From an uncultured Collinsella sp. (GTDB lineage: Bacteria > Actinomycetota > Coriobacteriia > Coriobacteriales > Coriobacteriaceae), in contig URGF01000065.1 of assembly GCA_900547285.1 (NCBI GenBank), positions 1 to 9,432 of the forward strand: a stretch of 9,432 bases of DNA, written 5' to 3'. The position numbers and the translations under genes were made by a program. Below, piece by piece: positions 1-5,891 of this stretch (within the stretch, counting starts at the first letter, position 1; every line of letters starts with the position of its first letter). A model generated the notes under the pieces. The model was not told the DNA's origin. It did not search any database and was given only the letters and a program-made list of their open reading frames with translations.

Positions 1-357
1 TACCTGGCTGGCATCACCCTGCGCGGCCTGGCCGTCATCTGCGCCGACCTGGACGGCAAGCGCCAGACCTTCTTACTGGAGGCCGAGCACGTGGCGCCGC
101 ATCGCGTTCCGCTCGACCTGACCGTGGCCTCAGTCGACCGCTTTACCATGGCGCACCAAACCTGCACCTTCCGCGAGCTGTTGGACGGCGACGCCACCAC
201 CGAGCAGCTCGTCGTTACCTTCCTGGCCATGCTCGAGCTCGCCAAGCGCGGCTCGCTCACGCTGAGCCAGGACGAGATCTTCGGAACCATCTGCATCAAC
301 CGAGTCGAGGGCGCCGAGGCATACGTGCCCGGCGATGGCCCCGAGCTCACCGAATAG
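1..357 (+). CDS. scpA: Segregation and condensation protein A (ScpA), C-terminal part, 5' end outside window
   Basis: This is the last 118 codons of the bacterial kleisin ScpA, which bridges the SMC dimer heads and, with ScpB, forms the condensin complex that compacts and separates chromosomes. The reading frame is open from base 1, so the gene begins upstream and the SMC-neck-binding N-terminus is not visible. The fragment carries the C-terminal winged-helix region. Residues 74-97 of the fragment (FLAMLELAKRGSLTLSQDEI, then FGTI) match the highly conserved ScpA C-terminal signature that contacts the SMC head. The gene ends with TAG at 355-357, and that stop is part of the Shine-Dalgarno sequence of scpB, so the two are probably translationally linked. 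Identity is firm because the neighbour is scpB, its obligate partner. Only the missing 5' part limits the call. Confidence 0.93.
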   Translation, partial: YLAGITLRGLAVICADLDGKRQTFLLEAEHVAPHRVPLDLTVASVDRFTMAHQTCTFRELLDGDATTEQLVVTFLAMLELAKRGSLTLSQDEIFGTICINRVEGAEAYVPGDGPELTE

Positions 358-360
358 GAG
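355..360 (+). promoter_or_regulatory. scpB ribosome-binding site built into the scpA stop codon
   Basis: TAGGAG contains the TAG stop of scpA and the Shine-Dalgarno core for scpB, 8 nt before its ATG. A ribosome ending scpA would sit directly on the scpB initiation signal, which fits equal supply of the two condensin subunits. Confidence 0.8.
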
Positions 361-368
361 CGGCAACC

Positions 369-1097
369 ATGTCAACCCTTTCCACGCTGGAGGCAAACAG
401 CCTCAAAGGCTCCCTCGAGGCGCTGCTGCTGGTGTCGAGCGATCCGGTGAGCGCGCCTGCGCTGGCAGGTGCGCTAGATATCGCCCCCGGCGAGTGCGCA
501 TCGCTGCTCGCCGAGCTCAAGGTTGAGTACGAGGAGGCCAACCGTGGCTTTCAGCTGCGCGAGGTCGCCGGCGGCTGGCGCCTGTTTACGCATCCCGCCT
601 ACCACGACGTGGTCGAGGCTTATGTGCTGAGCTGGGACACGCAAAAGCTGTCGCAGGCGGCGCTCGAGACCTTGGCCGTGATCGCCTATCACCAGCCCGT
701 TACGCGCGAGGTGGTCAAGGGCATTCGCGGCGTCAATTCCGACGGCGTCATCGCGTCGCTCGTGGACAAGGGTCTGGTGCGCGAGCTCGGCCGCGACCCC
801 CAGCGCGGTCAGGCCATCATTTACGGCACGACCAACGCCTTTTTGGAGAAGTTCGGCCTGCGCTCCACCCGCGACCTGCCCGACCTGGAGCAGTTTGCCC
901 CCGACGAGCAGTCGCGTCAGTTTATCCGCGAGCGCCTGAGCGGCCGCAGCATTCAGTCCACGCTCGAGGAGCAGGCCGAGGACCTGGACGAAGAGCGCGA
1001 ACTGCTCGATACCGATGTTGAAGATGTTGAGGCAGTCGAGGACTTGGAAACCCTGGTCGTCGACGAGACCTCGGAGGATTTGCATGACGAGGACTAA
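369..1097 (+). CDS. scpB: Segregation and condensation protein B (ScpB)
   Basis: ScpB (242 aa) forms a dimer of paired winged-helix domains that binds the central linker of ScpA and stabilises the SMC-ScpA ring on DNA in the cytoplasm. Residues 11-85 form the first winged helix. Residues about 95-170 form the second and contain the family signature around 101-141 (TLAVIAYHQPVTREVVKGIR followed by GVNSDGVIASLVDKGLVREL). The start at 369 is chosen because TAGGAG at 355-360 lies 8 nt upstream and the protein begins just before the conserved first domain. The C-terminal tail (200-242) is unusually acidic, with 23 Asp/Glu among 43 residues and only one Arg, and it is probably disordered. The length is slightly above the usual roughly 180-200 aa because of this tail. 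rluB follows after a 22 nt gap. Confidence 0.96.
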   Translation: MSTLSTLEANSLKGSLEALLLVSSDPVSAPALAGALDIAPGECASLLAELKVEYEEANRGFQLREVAGGWRLFTHPAYHDVVEAYVLSWDTQKLSQAALETLAVIAYHQPVTREVVKGIRGVNSDGVIASLVDKGLVRELGRDPQRGQAIIYGTTNAFLEKFGLRSTRDLPDLEQFAPDEQSRQFIRERLSGRSIQSTLEEQAEDLDEERELLDTDVEDVEAVEDLETLVVDETSEDLHDED

Positions 1098-1103
1098 CGA
1101 AGT

Positions 1104-1110
1104 AGGGGAG
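1104..1110 (+). promoter_or_regulatory. rluB ribosome-binding site that decides the start
   Basis: AGGGGAG ends 9 nt before the ATG at 1120. It selects that start over the in-frame ATG at 1171, which has no purine-rich sequence upstream, and over the one at 1015 inside scpB. Confidence 0.75.
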
Positions 1111-1119
1111 ACGCGCGCC

Positions 1120-2049
1120 ATGGGCAACGCAGTACCCGCAACCGACGCACAGCCCGTCTATCCGCACACCATGCGCCTGCAGCGCTTTTTGGCGCGCGCG
1201 GGCGTGGCGAGCCGCCGTGGCTCGGAGGACCTAATGACCGCCGGCCGCGTGACCGTCAACGGCGAGGTCGCGACCGAGCTGGGCACCAAGGTCGACGTCG
1301 ACTGCGACCATATCGAGGTCGATGGCATGCCCGTCATGCTCAACCAGGGCGCCGTGTACCTGATGCTCTATAAGCCGACGGGCTACCTCACCACCATGAG
1401 CGACCCTCAGGAGCGCCCTTGCGTGGCCGACCTGGTCCCCCGCGACCGCTTTCCGGGACTTTTCCCGGTGGGCCGCCTGGACCGCGACACCACAGGCCTT
1501 TTGCTCTTTACCACCGACGGCGACCTGTCGCAGGACCTGCTGCACCCCAGCAAGCATGTCTATAAGACCTACCAGGCACTCGTTGACGGCCAGCTGTCCG
1601 GCCCCGATCTAGACCCGCTCCGCCGTGGCATCGAGCTCGACGACGGCCTGTGCCAGCCGGCGATCTGCCGCGTCATCAACGCGCGCGAGGCCGAGGCCGT
1701 AGCTCCCCAGGGCGTCAAACCCGGCACCACCGCCGTGGAGGTCATCATCCGCGAGGGTCGCAAGAATCAGGTCAAGCGCATGCTGAGCAAGATCCACCAC
1801 CCGGTGATCCGCCTGCACCGCTGTAACTTTGCCGGCCTGGAGCTCAAGGACGTGGCCAAGGGCTCGTGGCGCGAGCTCACCGAGCGCGAGGTACAGATCC
1901 TCAAAAGCGGCGGCATCCCGCCCAAGCAGGCGAGCGCCAAGAGCAACGGCGGCAAGCCCCAAGACACGCCCGCCAGCCGCACGCGTCACCACGGCAGCCA
2001 CGGCTCCGCACCCAAGCGTAACACCTACCGCGAGCGCTACACGGGCTAG
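1120..2049 (+). CDS. rluB: rRNA pseudouridine synthase, RsuA/RluB family
   Basis: This 309 aa enzyme isomerises a uridine in ribosomal RNA to pseudouridine; by family and context the likely target is 23S rRNA (RluB type). Residues 18-65 form an S4 RNA-binding domain (MRLQRFLARAGVASRR onward). The catalytic domain follows, with GRLDRDTTGLLL at 118-129 holding the catalytic Asp121 and EGRKNQVKRM at 212-221 as the second family motif. The start at 1120 is favoured by AGGGGAG at 1104-1110. An upstream in-frame ATG at 1015 lies deep inside scpB, and the ATG at 1171 has no ribosome-binding site. The tail after about residue 262 is basic and low in complexity (10 Lys/Arg, 3 His), probably an RNA-binding extension. 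Position downstream of scpAB is typical of Gram-positive bacteria. The RluB versus RsuA target cannot be proven from sequence alone. Confidence 0.92.
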   Translation: MGNAVPATDAQPVYPHTMRLQRFLARAGVASRRGSEDLMTAGRVTVNGEVATELGTKVDVDCDHIEVDGMPVMLNQGAVYLMLYKPTGYLTTMSDPQERPCVADLVPRDRFPGLFPVGRLDRDTTGLLLFTTDGDLSQDLLHPSKHVYKTYQALVDGQLSGPDLDPLRRGIELDDGLCQPAICRVINAREAEAVAPQGVKPGTTAVEVIIREGRKNQVKRMLSKIHHPVIRLHRCNFAGLELKDVAKGSWRELTEREVQILKSGGIPPKQASAKSNGGKPQDTPASRTRHHGSHGSAPKRNTYRERYTG

Positions 2050-2115
2050 GCAACCCGCCGCGCCCCAACGCCCGCGAACCATACCAGCACGTCAACCATC
2101 GAAAGGAAGCATTGC
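2050..2115 (+). other. Longest intergenic gap in the window (66 nt), C-rich and G-poor
   Basis: This spacer between rluB and cmk is the only gap long enough to hold a control element. Bases 2051-2100 contain 26 C but only 8 G (13 A, 3 T). I see no stable inverted repeat followed by a T-run, so no intrinsic terminator, and no convincing -35/-10 pair. The C-over-G bias resembles unstructured Rho-loading RNA but is not proof of one. The last part carries the cmk ribosome-binding site. Confidence 0.4.
2102..2109 (+). promoter_or_regulatory. cmk ribosome-binding site
   Basis: AAAGGAAG lies 6 nt before the ATG at 2116 and is the only purine-rich block in the otherwise C-rich rluB-cmk spacer. Confidence 0.75.
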
Positions 2116-2802
2116 ATGATCGTCGCCATCGACGGCCCCGCCGGTTCCGGCAAGTCCACCATCGCCAAGGAGATCGCCCGCCAGCTGGGCTTTAATAAGC
2201 TCGACACGGGCGCCATGTATCGCGCCGTCACCTTCGCCGCGCTCGACCGCGGCATCGATCTGGACGACGAGGCGGCTATCGACGCCCTCGCCGAGCAGAT
2301 CGAGATTCGCTTTACCAACGGTACCGGCGAGGACACGCGCCTGACCATTGACGGCCAGGACGCTTCGGCCGCCATCCGCACCCCGCAGGTCGACGCCAAC
2401 GTGTCCAAGGTATCGGCCTATCCGGGCGTGCGCGCCGCCATGCTCATCCACCAGCGCCGCGCCGCCGAGGACCGCGATATCGTGGCCGAGGGTCGCGACA
2501 TCGGAACCGTCGTGTTCCCCAACGCGCAGGTCAAGGTCTTCCTGACCGCCGACCCGCGCGAGCGCGCCCGCCGCCGCGTGCTGCAGCGTCACCAAAACGA
2601 CGCCCAGCCGCTCACGCCCGCGCAACTCGAGGCCGAAGTCGACGAGACCCTCGACGCCCTCAAGCAGCGCGACAAGCTTGACAGCAGCCGCGAGGTCGCC
2701 CCGCTCGTGCCCGCCGAGGACGCGGTACATGTCGACTCCACCGCCCACACCATCGACGAGGTCGTCTCGATCATCGAGGACCTCATCAACCAAAGGAGGT
2801 AG
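2116..2802 (+). CDS. cmk: Cytidylate kinase (CMP/dCMP kinase)
   Basis: Cmk (228 aa, a normal length for the bacterial family) phosphorylates CMP and dCMP to the diphosphates with ATP in the cytoplasm. It salvages CMP from RNA turnover and from CDP-alcohol phospholipid and MEP-pathway reactions. The P-loop GPAGSGKST lies at residues 7-15. LDTGAMYRAV (29-38) is the conserved nucleotide-monophosphate region, AEGRDIGTVVFP (124-135) carries the GRDIGT signature, and RDKLDSSREVAPL (185-197) is the conserved CMP-binding Arg/Asp segment. The start at 2116 is preceded by AAAGGAAG at 2102-2109. The stop TAG at 2800-2802 overlaps the ribosome-binding site of plsC. In some actinobacteria such as Bifidobacterium, Cmk is fused to Der. 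Here they are separate genes with three others between them. Confidence 0.97.
   Translation: MIVAIDGPAGSGKSTIAKEIARQLGFNKLDTGAMYRAVTFAALDRGIDLDDEAAIDALAEQIEIRFTNGTGEDTRLTIDGQDASAAIRTPQVDANVSKVSAYPGVRAAMLIHQRRAAEDRDIVAEGRDIGTVVFPNAQVKVFLTADPRERARRRVLQRHQNDAQPLTPAQLEAEVDETLDALKQRDKLDSSREVAPLVPAEDAVHVDSTAHTIDEVVSIIEDLINQRR
2792..2800 (+). promoter_or_regulatory. Strong plsC ribosome-binding site overlapping the cmk stop
   Basis: AAAGGAGGT is a near-perfect complement of the 16S rRNA 3' end. Its final T is the first base of the cmk TAG stop. The plsC ATG follows 5 nt after the site, so the strongest initiation signal seen in the window belongs to an acyltransferase gene. Confidence 0.8.
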
Positions 2803-2805
2803 CCC

Positions 2806-3534
2806 ATGCGCCTGTTTAAACAGACGCCCGAGGATTACTACAACGCCCCCTACGCCGAGTTCCCGGCGCTCATCCGCGGCACCGTCGTGGTGGTCATGGC
2901 TATTCTGTGGGCCTTCTCCAAGCTCATGTGGCGTTGGAAGGTCGAGGACGCCGACCTGCTGTTTGAGCGCCAGGAAGGCCGCGGCAGCGTGGTCATCTGC
3001 AACCACACCTCGATGGCTGAGCTCTTGGCCGTGGAGACGGCGCTGTTCTTTGGCGGCCGCCGCATTCGCCCTATCTTTAAGTCCGAGTTCGCCAAGAGCA
3101 AGATTGTGCGCTGGGCTTTTAGCCGCGTTGGCGGCATCCCCGTGGAGCGCGGTACTGCCGATATGAAGTGCCTGCGCGCCGCCCAGCATGCGCTGCAGCG
3201 CGGCGAGGACGTCCTGATCTTCCCCGAGGGCACGCGCATCCGCTCGCGCGAGATCAAGCCAGAGGTCCACGGCGGCTTTGCGCTCATCGCTCAGATGGGC
3301 AAGGCGCCCGTCAGCCCGCTCGCCATCTGCGGCTGGTCCGACATCACGCCCGCAGGCAAAAAGCTCATGCGTCCCAAGAAGTGCTGGATTCGTGCCGGCA
3401 AGGCCCTCTCGCTTTCGGACGCGCCAGCCGGGCTTAAGCGTACGGAGCGCCTGGCCTGGTTTGAGTCCGAGGCCATGAACCGCGTCTACGCCATGCGAGA
3501 CGAGCTGTGCGCCGAGCATCCGGGCAGGTTCTAG
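2806..3534 (+). CDS. plsC: 1-acyl-sn-glycerol-3-phosphate acyltransferase (PlsC-type LPLAT)
   Basis: This 242 aa membrane-associated enzyme belongs to the PlsC lysophospholipid acyltransferase family and most likely acylates lysophosphatidate to phosphatidate, the step after PlsY. A hydrophobic segment at about residues 25-41 would anchor it to the membrane. The catalytic block I is N66-H67-T-S-M-A-E72, which reads H-X4-E instead of the usual H-X4-D. GGIPVERGT (109-117) is the glycerophosphate-binding region and FPEGTR (139-144) is block III. Length matches the family (E. coli PlsC is about 245 aa). Its start lies 3 nt after the cmk stop, behind a strong AAAGGAGGT. The cmk-plsC-ispH order is familiar from Clostridia. 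PlsY and GpsA encoded downstream support the phosphatidate role, although another lysolipid substrate is possible. Confidence 0.9.
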   Translation: MRLFKQTPEDYYNAPYAEFPALIRGTVVVVMAILWAFSKLMWRWKVEDADLLFERQEGRGSVVICNHTSMAELLAVETALFFGGRRIRPIFKSEFAKSKIVRWAFSRVGGIPVERGTADMKCLRAAQHALQRGEDVLIFPEGTRIRSREIKPEVHGGFALIAQMGKAPVSPLAICGWSDITPAGKKLMRPKKCWIRAGKALSLSDAPAGLKRTERLAWFESEAMNRVYAMRDELCAEHPGRF

Positions 3535-3536
3535 CC

Positions 3537-4436
3537 ATGAGCGAGAACGTGACGAACACTGCCGTGACCGCGTCCGACCAGGCAACCGCGCCTACCATCG
3601 AGATCGCCGCCCACGCCGGCACTTGCTACGGCGTACAGCGTGCACTCGATATGGCGCTGGCCGCTGCGCCGCAGGCAGGGGAGTGCAATCAGGTCCATAC
3701 CTTGGGTCCGCTCATCCATAACCCCATCGTGGTACGCGAGCTCGCTGAGGCAGGCGTTGGCTTGGCCGAGAACCTGGACGACGCATCATCGGGTACCGTG
3801 ATCATCCGCGCCCACGGCGTGGTGCCGCAGGTGATCGATGCCGCTCGCGAGCGTGGCCTTAACGTCGTCGACGCCACCTGCCCTTACGTCAAGAAGGTCC
3901 ACGTGGCCGCCGAGCGCCTGGTACGCGAAGGCTACCACGTGGTAGTCGTGGGCGAGCCGGGCCACCCCGAGGTCGAGGGCATCCTGGGCCACGCCGGTAA
4001 TGACGCGCAGGTCGTGAGCTGTGCCGCCGACGCCAACGCCTTGTCGCTCAAGGGCAAGGTGGGTCTCGTCGTGCAGACCACCCAGACCGCGCAGAACCTC
4101 GCCGAGGTCGTGGCGACTATCACCCCGCGCGTGCAGGAGCTGCGTGTGATCAACACCATCTGCGCCGCCACGAGCGAACGCCAACAGGCAGCAGCCACAC
4201 TTGCCAACCGCTGCGACTGCATGGTCGTCGTGGGCGGCAAGAACTCGGGCAATACCCGCCGCCTGGCTCAGATTTGCGCAGTCGCCTGCGAGCGCACGCA
4301 TCACATCGAGGAAGCTTCCGAGCTCCAGGCCGCGTGGTTTACCGACGCTCACCACATCGGCATCACTGCCGGAGCCTCCACCCCGCAAGAACACATCGAG
4401 CGCGCCGTTGCGCGCATCAAGGAGCTTTGCCGCTAA
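3537..4436 (+). CDS. ispH: 4-hydroxy-3-methylbut-2-enyl diphosphate reductase (IspH/LytB)
   Basis: IspH (299 aa) performs the last step of the MEP isoprenoid pathway, reducing HMBPP to IPP and DMAPP with a [4Fe-4S] cluster. The three cluster cysteines are present at C30 (AHAGTCYGVQRA), C115 (VVDATCPYVKK) and C209 (INTICAATSERQ). The substrate-binding residues of the E. coli enzyme have counterparts here: H61 (GPLIHNP), H93 (IRAHGV), H143 and E145 (GHPEVEG), the QTT segment at 180-182 and N236 (GGKNSGNT). The ATG at 3537, 2 nt after the plsC stop, is preferred over an upstream GTG at 3507 that would overlap plsC. Its Shine-Dalgarno match is weak (GGGCAGG, 3522-3528), suggesting reinitiation after plsC. 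The roughly 18 extra residues before C30, compared with E. coli, are Ser/Thr/Ala-rich and look like a flexible extension. The enzyme is oxygen-sensitive and needs ferredoxin or flavodoxin electrons. Confidence 0.96.
   Translation: MSENVTNTAVTASDQATAPTIEIAAHAGTCYGVQRALDMALAAAPQAGECNQVHTLGPLIHNPIVVRELAEAGVGLAENLDDASSGTVIIRAHGVVPQVIDAARERGLNVVDATCPYVKKVHVAAERLVREGYHVVVVGEPGHPEVEGILGHAGNDAQVVSCAADANALSLKGKVGLVVQTTQTAQNLAEVVATITPRVQELRVINTICAATSERQQAAATLANRCDCMVVVGGKNSGNTRRLAQICAVACERTHHIEEASELQAAWFTDAHHIGITAGASTPQEHIERAVARIKELCR
4419..4424 (+). promoter_or_regulatory. Distant ribosome-binding site for the DUF512 gene
   Basis: AAGGAG lies within the last codons of ispH, 14 nt before the ATG at 4439, longer than the usual 5-9 nt. 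With only 2 nt between the ispH stop and this ATG, reinitiation by ribosomes finishing ispH is likely to contribute. Confidence 0.5.
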
Positions 4437-4438
4437 CC

Positions 4439-5881
4439 ATGGACCAGACCGTACCCGCATATGCCGCCGAGGTGGCCGATTACGGGCGCAGCCGCGACCC
4501 CGAGCCGGGTGAGGGCGCGCTCGTAAAGAACGTGCGTCCCGAATCGCCCGCGTGGGATGTGGGTATCGAGCCGGGCATGCGCGTGCTCACGGTCAACGGC
4601 GAGGCGCTCACCGACATGATCGTGTGGCTCTGGGAGGCCGACGATGATACCGTCGACCTCGAGGTTTTCGACCCGCGCGACGGCACCGTCGCCCCCGTCG
4701 AGCTCGACCGCTTTCCCGGCGAGGATTGGGGTTTGGAGTTCGATGGCCCCATCTTCGACGGCATGCGTACCTGCGTCAACGCCTGCGTGTTCTGCTTTAT
4801 GACCATGCTGCCCAAGGGCGGCCGCTCCACGCTCTATATTCGCGATGACGACTACCGCCTGAGCTTTTTGCAGGGCAACTTTGTCACGCTCACGAACCTC
4901 TCCGACGAGGACGTGCAAAACGTCATCCAACGCAACATGAGCCCCATGAACGTGTCGGTCCACGCCGTGAGCCCCGACGTCCGCCGCCGCATGATGGGCC
5001 GCAACGCCCAACGTGGCATGGACGTGCTCGAGGCAATCATGGCCGCCGGCATCGAGATTCATGCGCAGATTGTGCTGTGCCCCGGCATGAACGACGGCGA
5101 GGAGCTGGAAAAGACCCTGCGCTTTTGCGAGGAGCACGAGCAAATCACAAGCCTGGGCATCGTGCCGCTCGGTTTTACCAAGCATCAGAACCGTTTTAGC
5201 TGGTCCTACAGCGACAAGCCCGAGCTAGCGCGCGAGACCATTGCCATGATCCGTCCCTACCAGGACCGCGCCTATGAGCGCTTTGGCCGCCACACCTTCC
5301 AGATGAGCGACGAGTTCTATCTGGACGCTGGCATCGATCCTCCCGAGGCGGACTTTTACGACGGTTACCCGCAGTACTACGACGGCATCGGCATGATCCG
5401 CTCGTATCTAGACGAGACCGACGACGTGCTGGCTACCGATGCCGAGCGACTGGCCCGCGTCCGCGAGGCCATCGCCGCCCGCAGCCAGCACCTGCTGTGC
5501 CTCTCCGGCGCCAGCGCGCGCGACACCGTGGCGCGCTTTGTGGAGTCGCCGCATGGTCTCGCCGGCACTGTCACGGCCATCAAAAACCGCTACTTTGGTG
5601 GCAACGTGGACGTAACCGGCCTCATCGTCGCGTGTGACATTCTGGAGCAGCTGCCCCAAGATCTGTCGGGGGTTATGCTCTTTGTGCCTAAGCTCATGTT
5701 CAACGCTGACGGCATGACGCTTGACGAGTATCATCGTGACGATTTACTCGCAAGCCTTACCAGTCGCGGCGCCGAGGTCCATGTGGTATCGACCATGCCG
5801 CATGAGCTGCTCGATACCCTGGAGCATATCCTTGGCATTGTGCCCGCGGACTCTAACATTTCCACTGACCCTACCCATTAA
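4439..5881 (+). CDS. DUF512 family protein: PDZ-like domain plus radical SAM-type iron-sulfur motif, function unknown
   Basis: This 480 aa protein matches the DUF512 family, a widespread but uncharacterised group. Residues about 26-80 resemble a PDZ-like fold (VRPESPAWDVGIEPGMRVLT, then VNGE). C112-X3-C116-X2-C119 (CVNACVFC) is the spacing of a radical SAM [4Fe-4S] site, followed by the family-typical KGGRSTLYIRDDDYRLSF (126-143) and GNFVTLTN (146-153). A central barrel-like region contains VSVHAVSPDVRRRMMG (172-187) and QIVLCPGMNDGEELEKTLRF (210-229). The C-terminal DUF512 part follows, with DVTGLIVACDIL (391-402). The start lies 2 nt after the ispH stop; AAGGAG at 4419-4424 is 14 nt away, further than ideal, so coupling to ispH is likely. 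From memory, members are often encoded next to der, plsY and gpsA in anaerobic Gram-positives, as here. The family is clear but the substrate and reaction are not known to me. Confidence 0.88.
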   Translation: MDQTVPAYAAEVADYGRSRDPEPGEGALVKNVRPESPAWDVGIEPGMRVLTVNGEALTDMIVWLWEADDDTVDLEVFDPRDGTVAPVELDRFPGEDWGLEFDGPIFDGMRTCVNACVFCFMTMLPKGGRSTLYIRDDDYRLSFLQGNFVTLTNLSDEDVQNVIQRNMSPMNVSVHAVSPDVRRRMMGRNAQRGMDVLEAIMAAGIEIHAQIVLCPGMNDGEELEKTLRFCEEHEQITSLGIVPLGFTKHQNRFSWSYSDKPELARETIAMIRPYQDRAYERFGRHTFQMSDEFYLDAGIDPPEADFYDGYPQYYDGIGMIRSYLDETDDVLATDAERLARVREAIAARSQHLLCLSGASARDTVARFVESPHGLAGTVTAIKNRYFGGNVDVTGLIVACDILEQLPQDLSGVMLFVPKLMFNADGMTLDEYHRDDLLASLTSRGAEVHVVSTMPHELLDTLEHILGIVPADSNISTDPTH

Positions 5882-5886
5882 AGGAG
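5880..5886 (+). promoter_or_regulatory. der ribosome-binding site overlapping the DUF512 gene stop
   Basis: AAAGGAG begins at the second base of the upstream TAA stop (5879-5881) and ends 5 nt before the ATG at 5892. It fixes the der start, giving a protein that begins directly at its first GTPase strand. Confidence 0.8.
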
Positions 5887-5891
5887 TGCAG

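Noticed and set aside
1015..1119. In-frame 35-codon upstream extension of rluB
   Set aside because: It overlaps the acidic tail of scpB and lacks family similarity. AGGGGAG before 1120 identifies the better start.
2050..2115. Possible terminator or promoter in the rluB-cmk spacer
   Set aside because: No inverted repeat with a following T-run and no convincing -35/-10 pair could be seen, so only the base bias is reported.
3507..3536. GTG start for ispH inside plsC
   Set aside because: It would add ten residues encoded by the plsC end with no family support. The ATG at 3537 fits the tight stop-start junction pattern of neighbouring genes.
2092..3585. Minus-strand open frame of 497 codons across cmk and plsC
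   Set aside because: It lies opposite two clear plus-strand genes, its translation is Gly/Ala/Leu/Val/Asp-rich with no recognisable motif, and GC-biased third positions commonly leave such antisense frames open.
4274..4438. In-frame 55-codon upstream extension of the DUF512 gene
   Set aside because: It overlaps conserved ispH coding sequence and gives an Arg/His-rich leader unlike the family. The ATG at 4439 immediately follows the ispH stop.
5721..5891. In-frame 57-codon upstream extension of der
   Set aside because: It lies inside the DUF512 gene. The ATG at 5892 has a strong ribosome-binding site and starts directly at the first GTPase strand.
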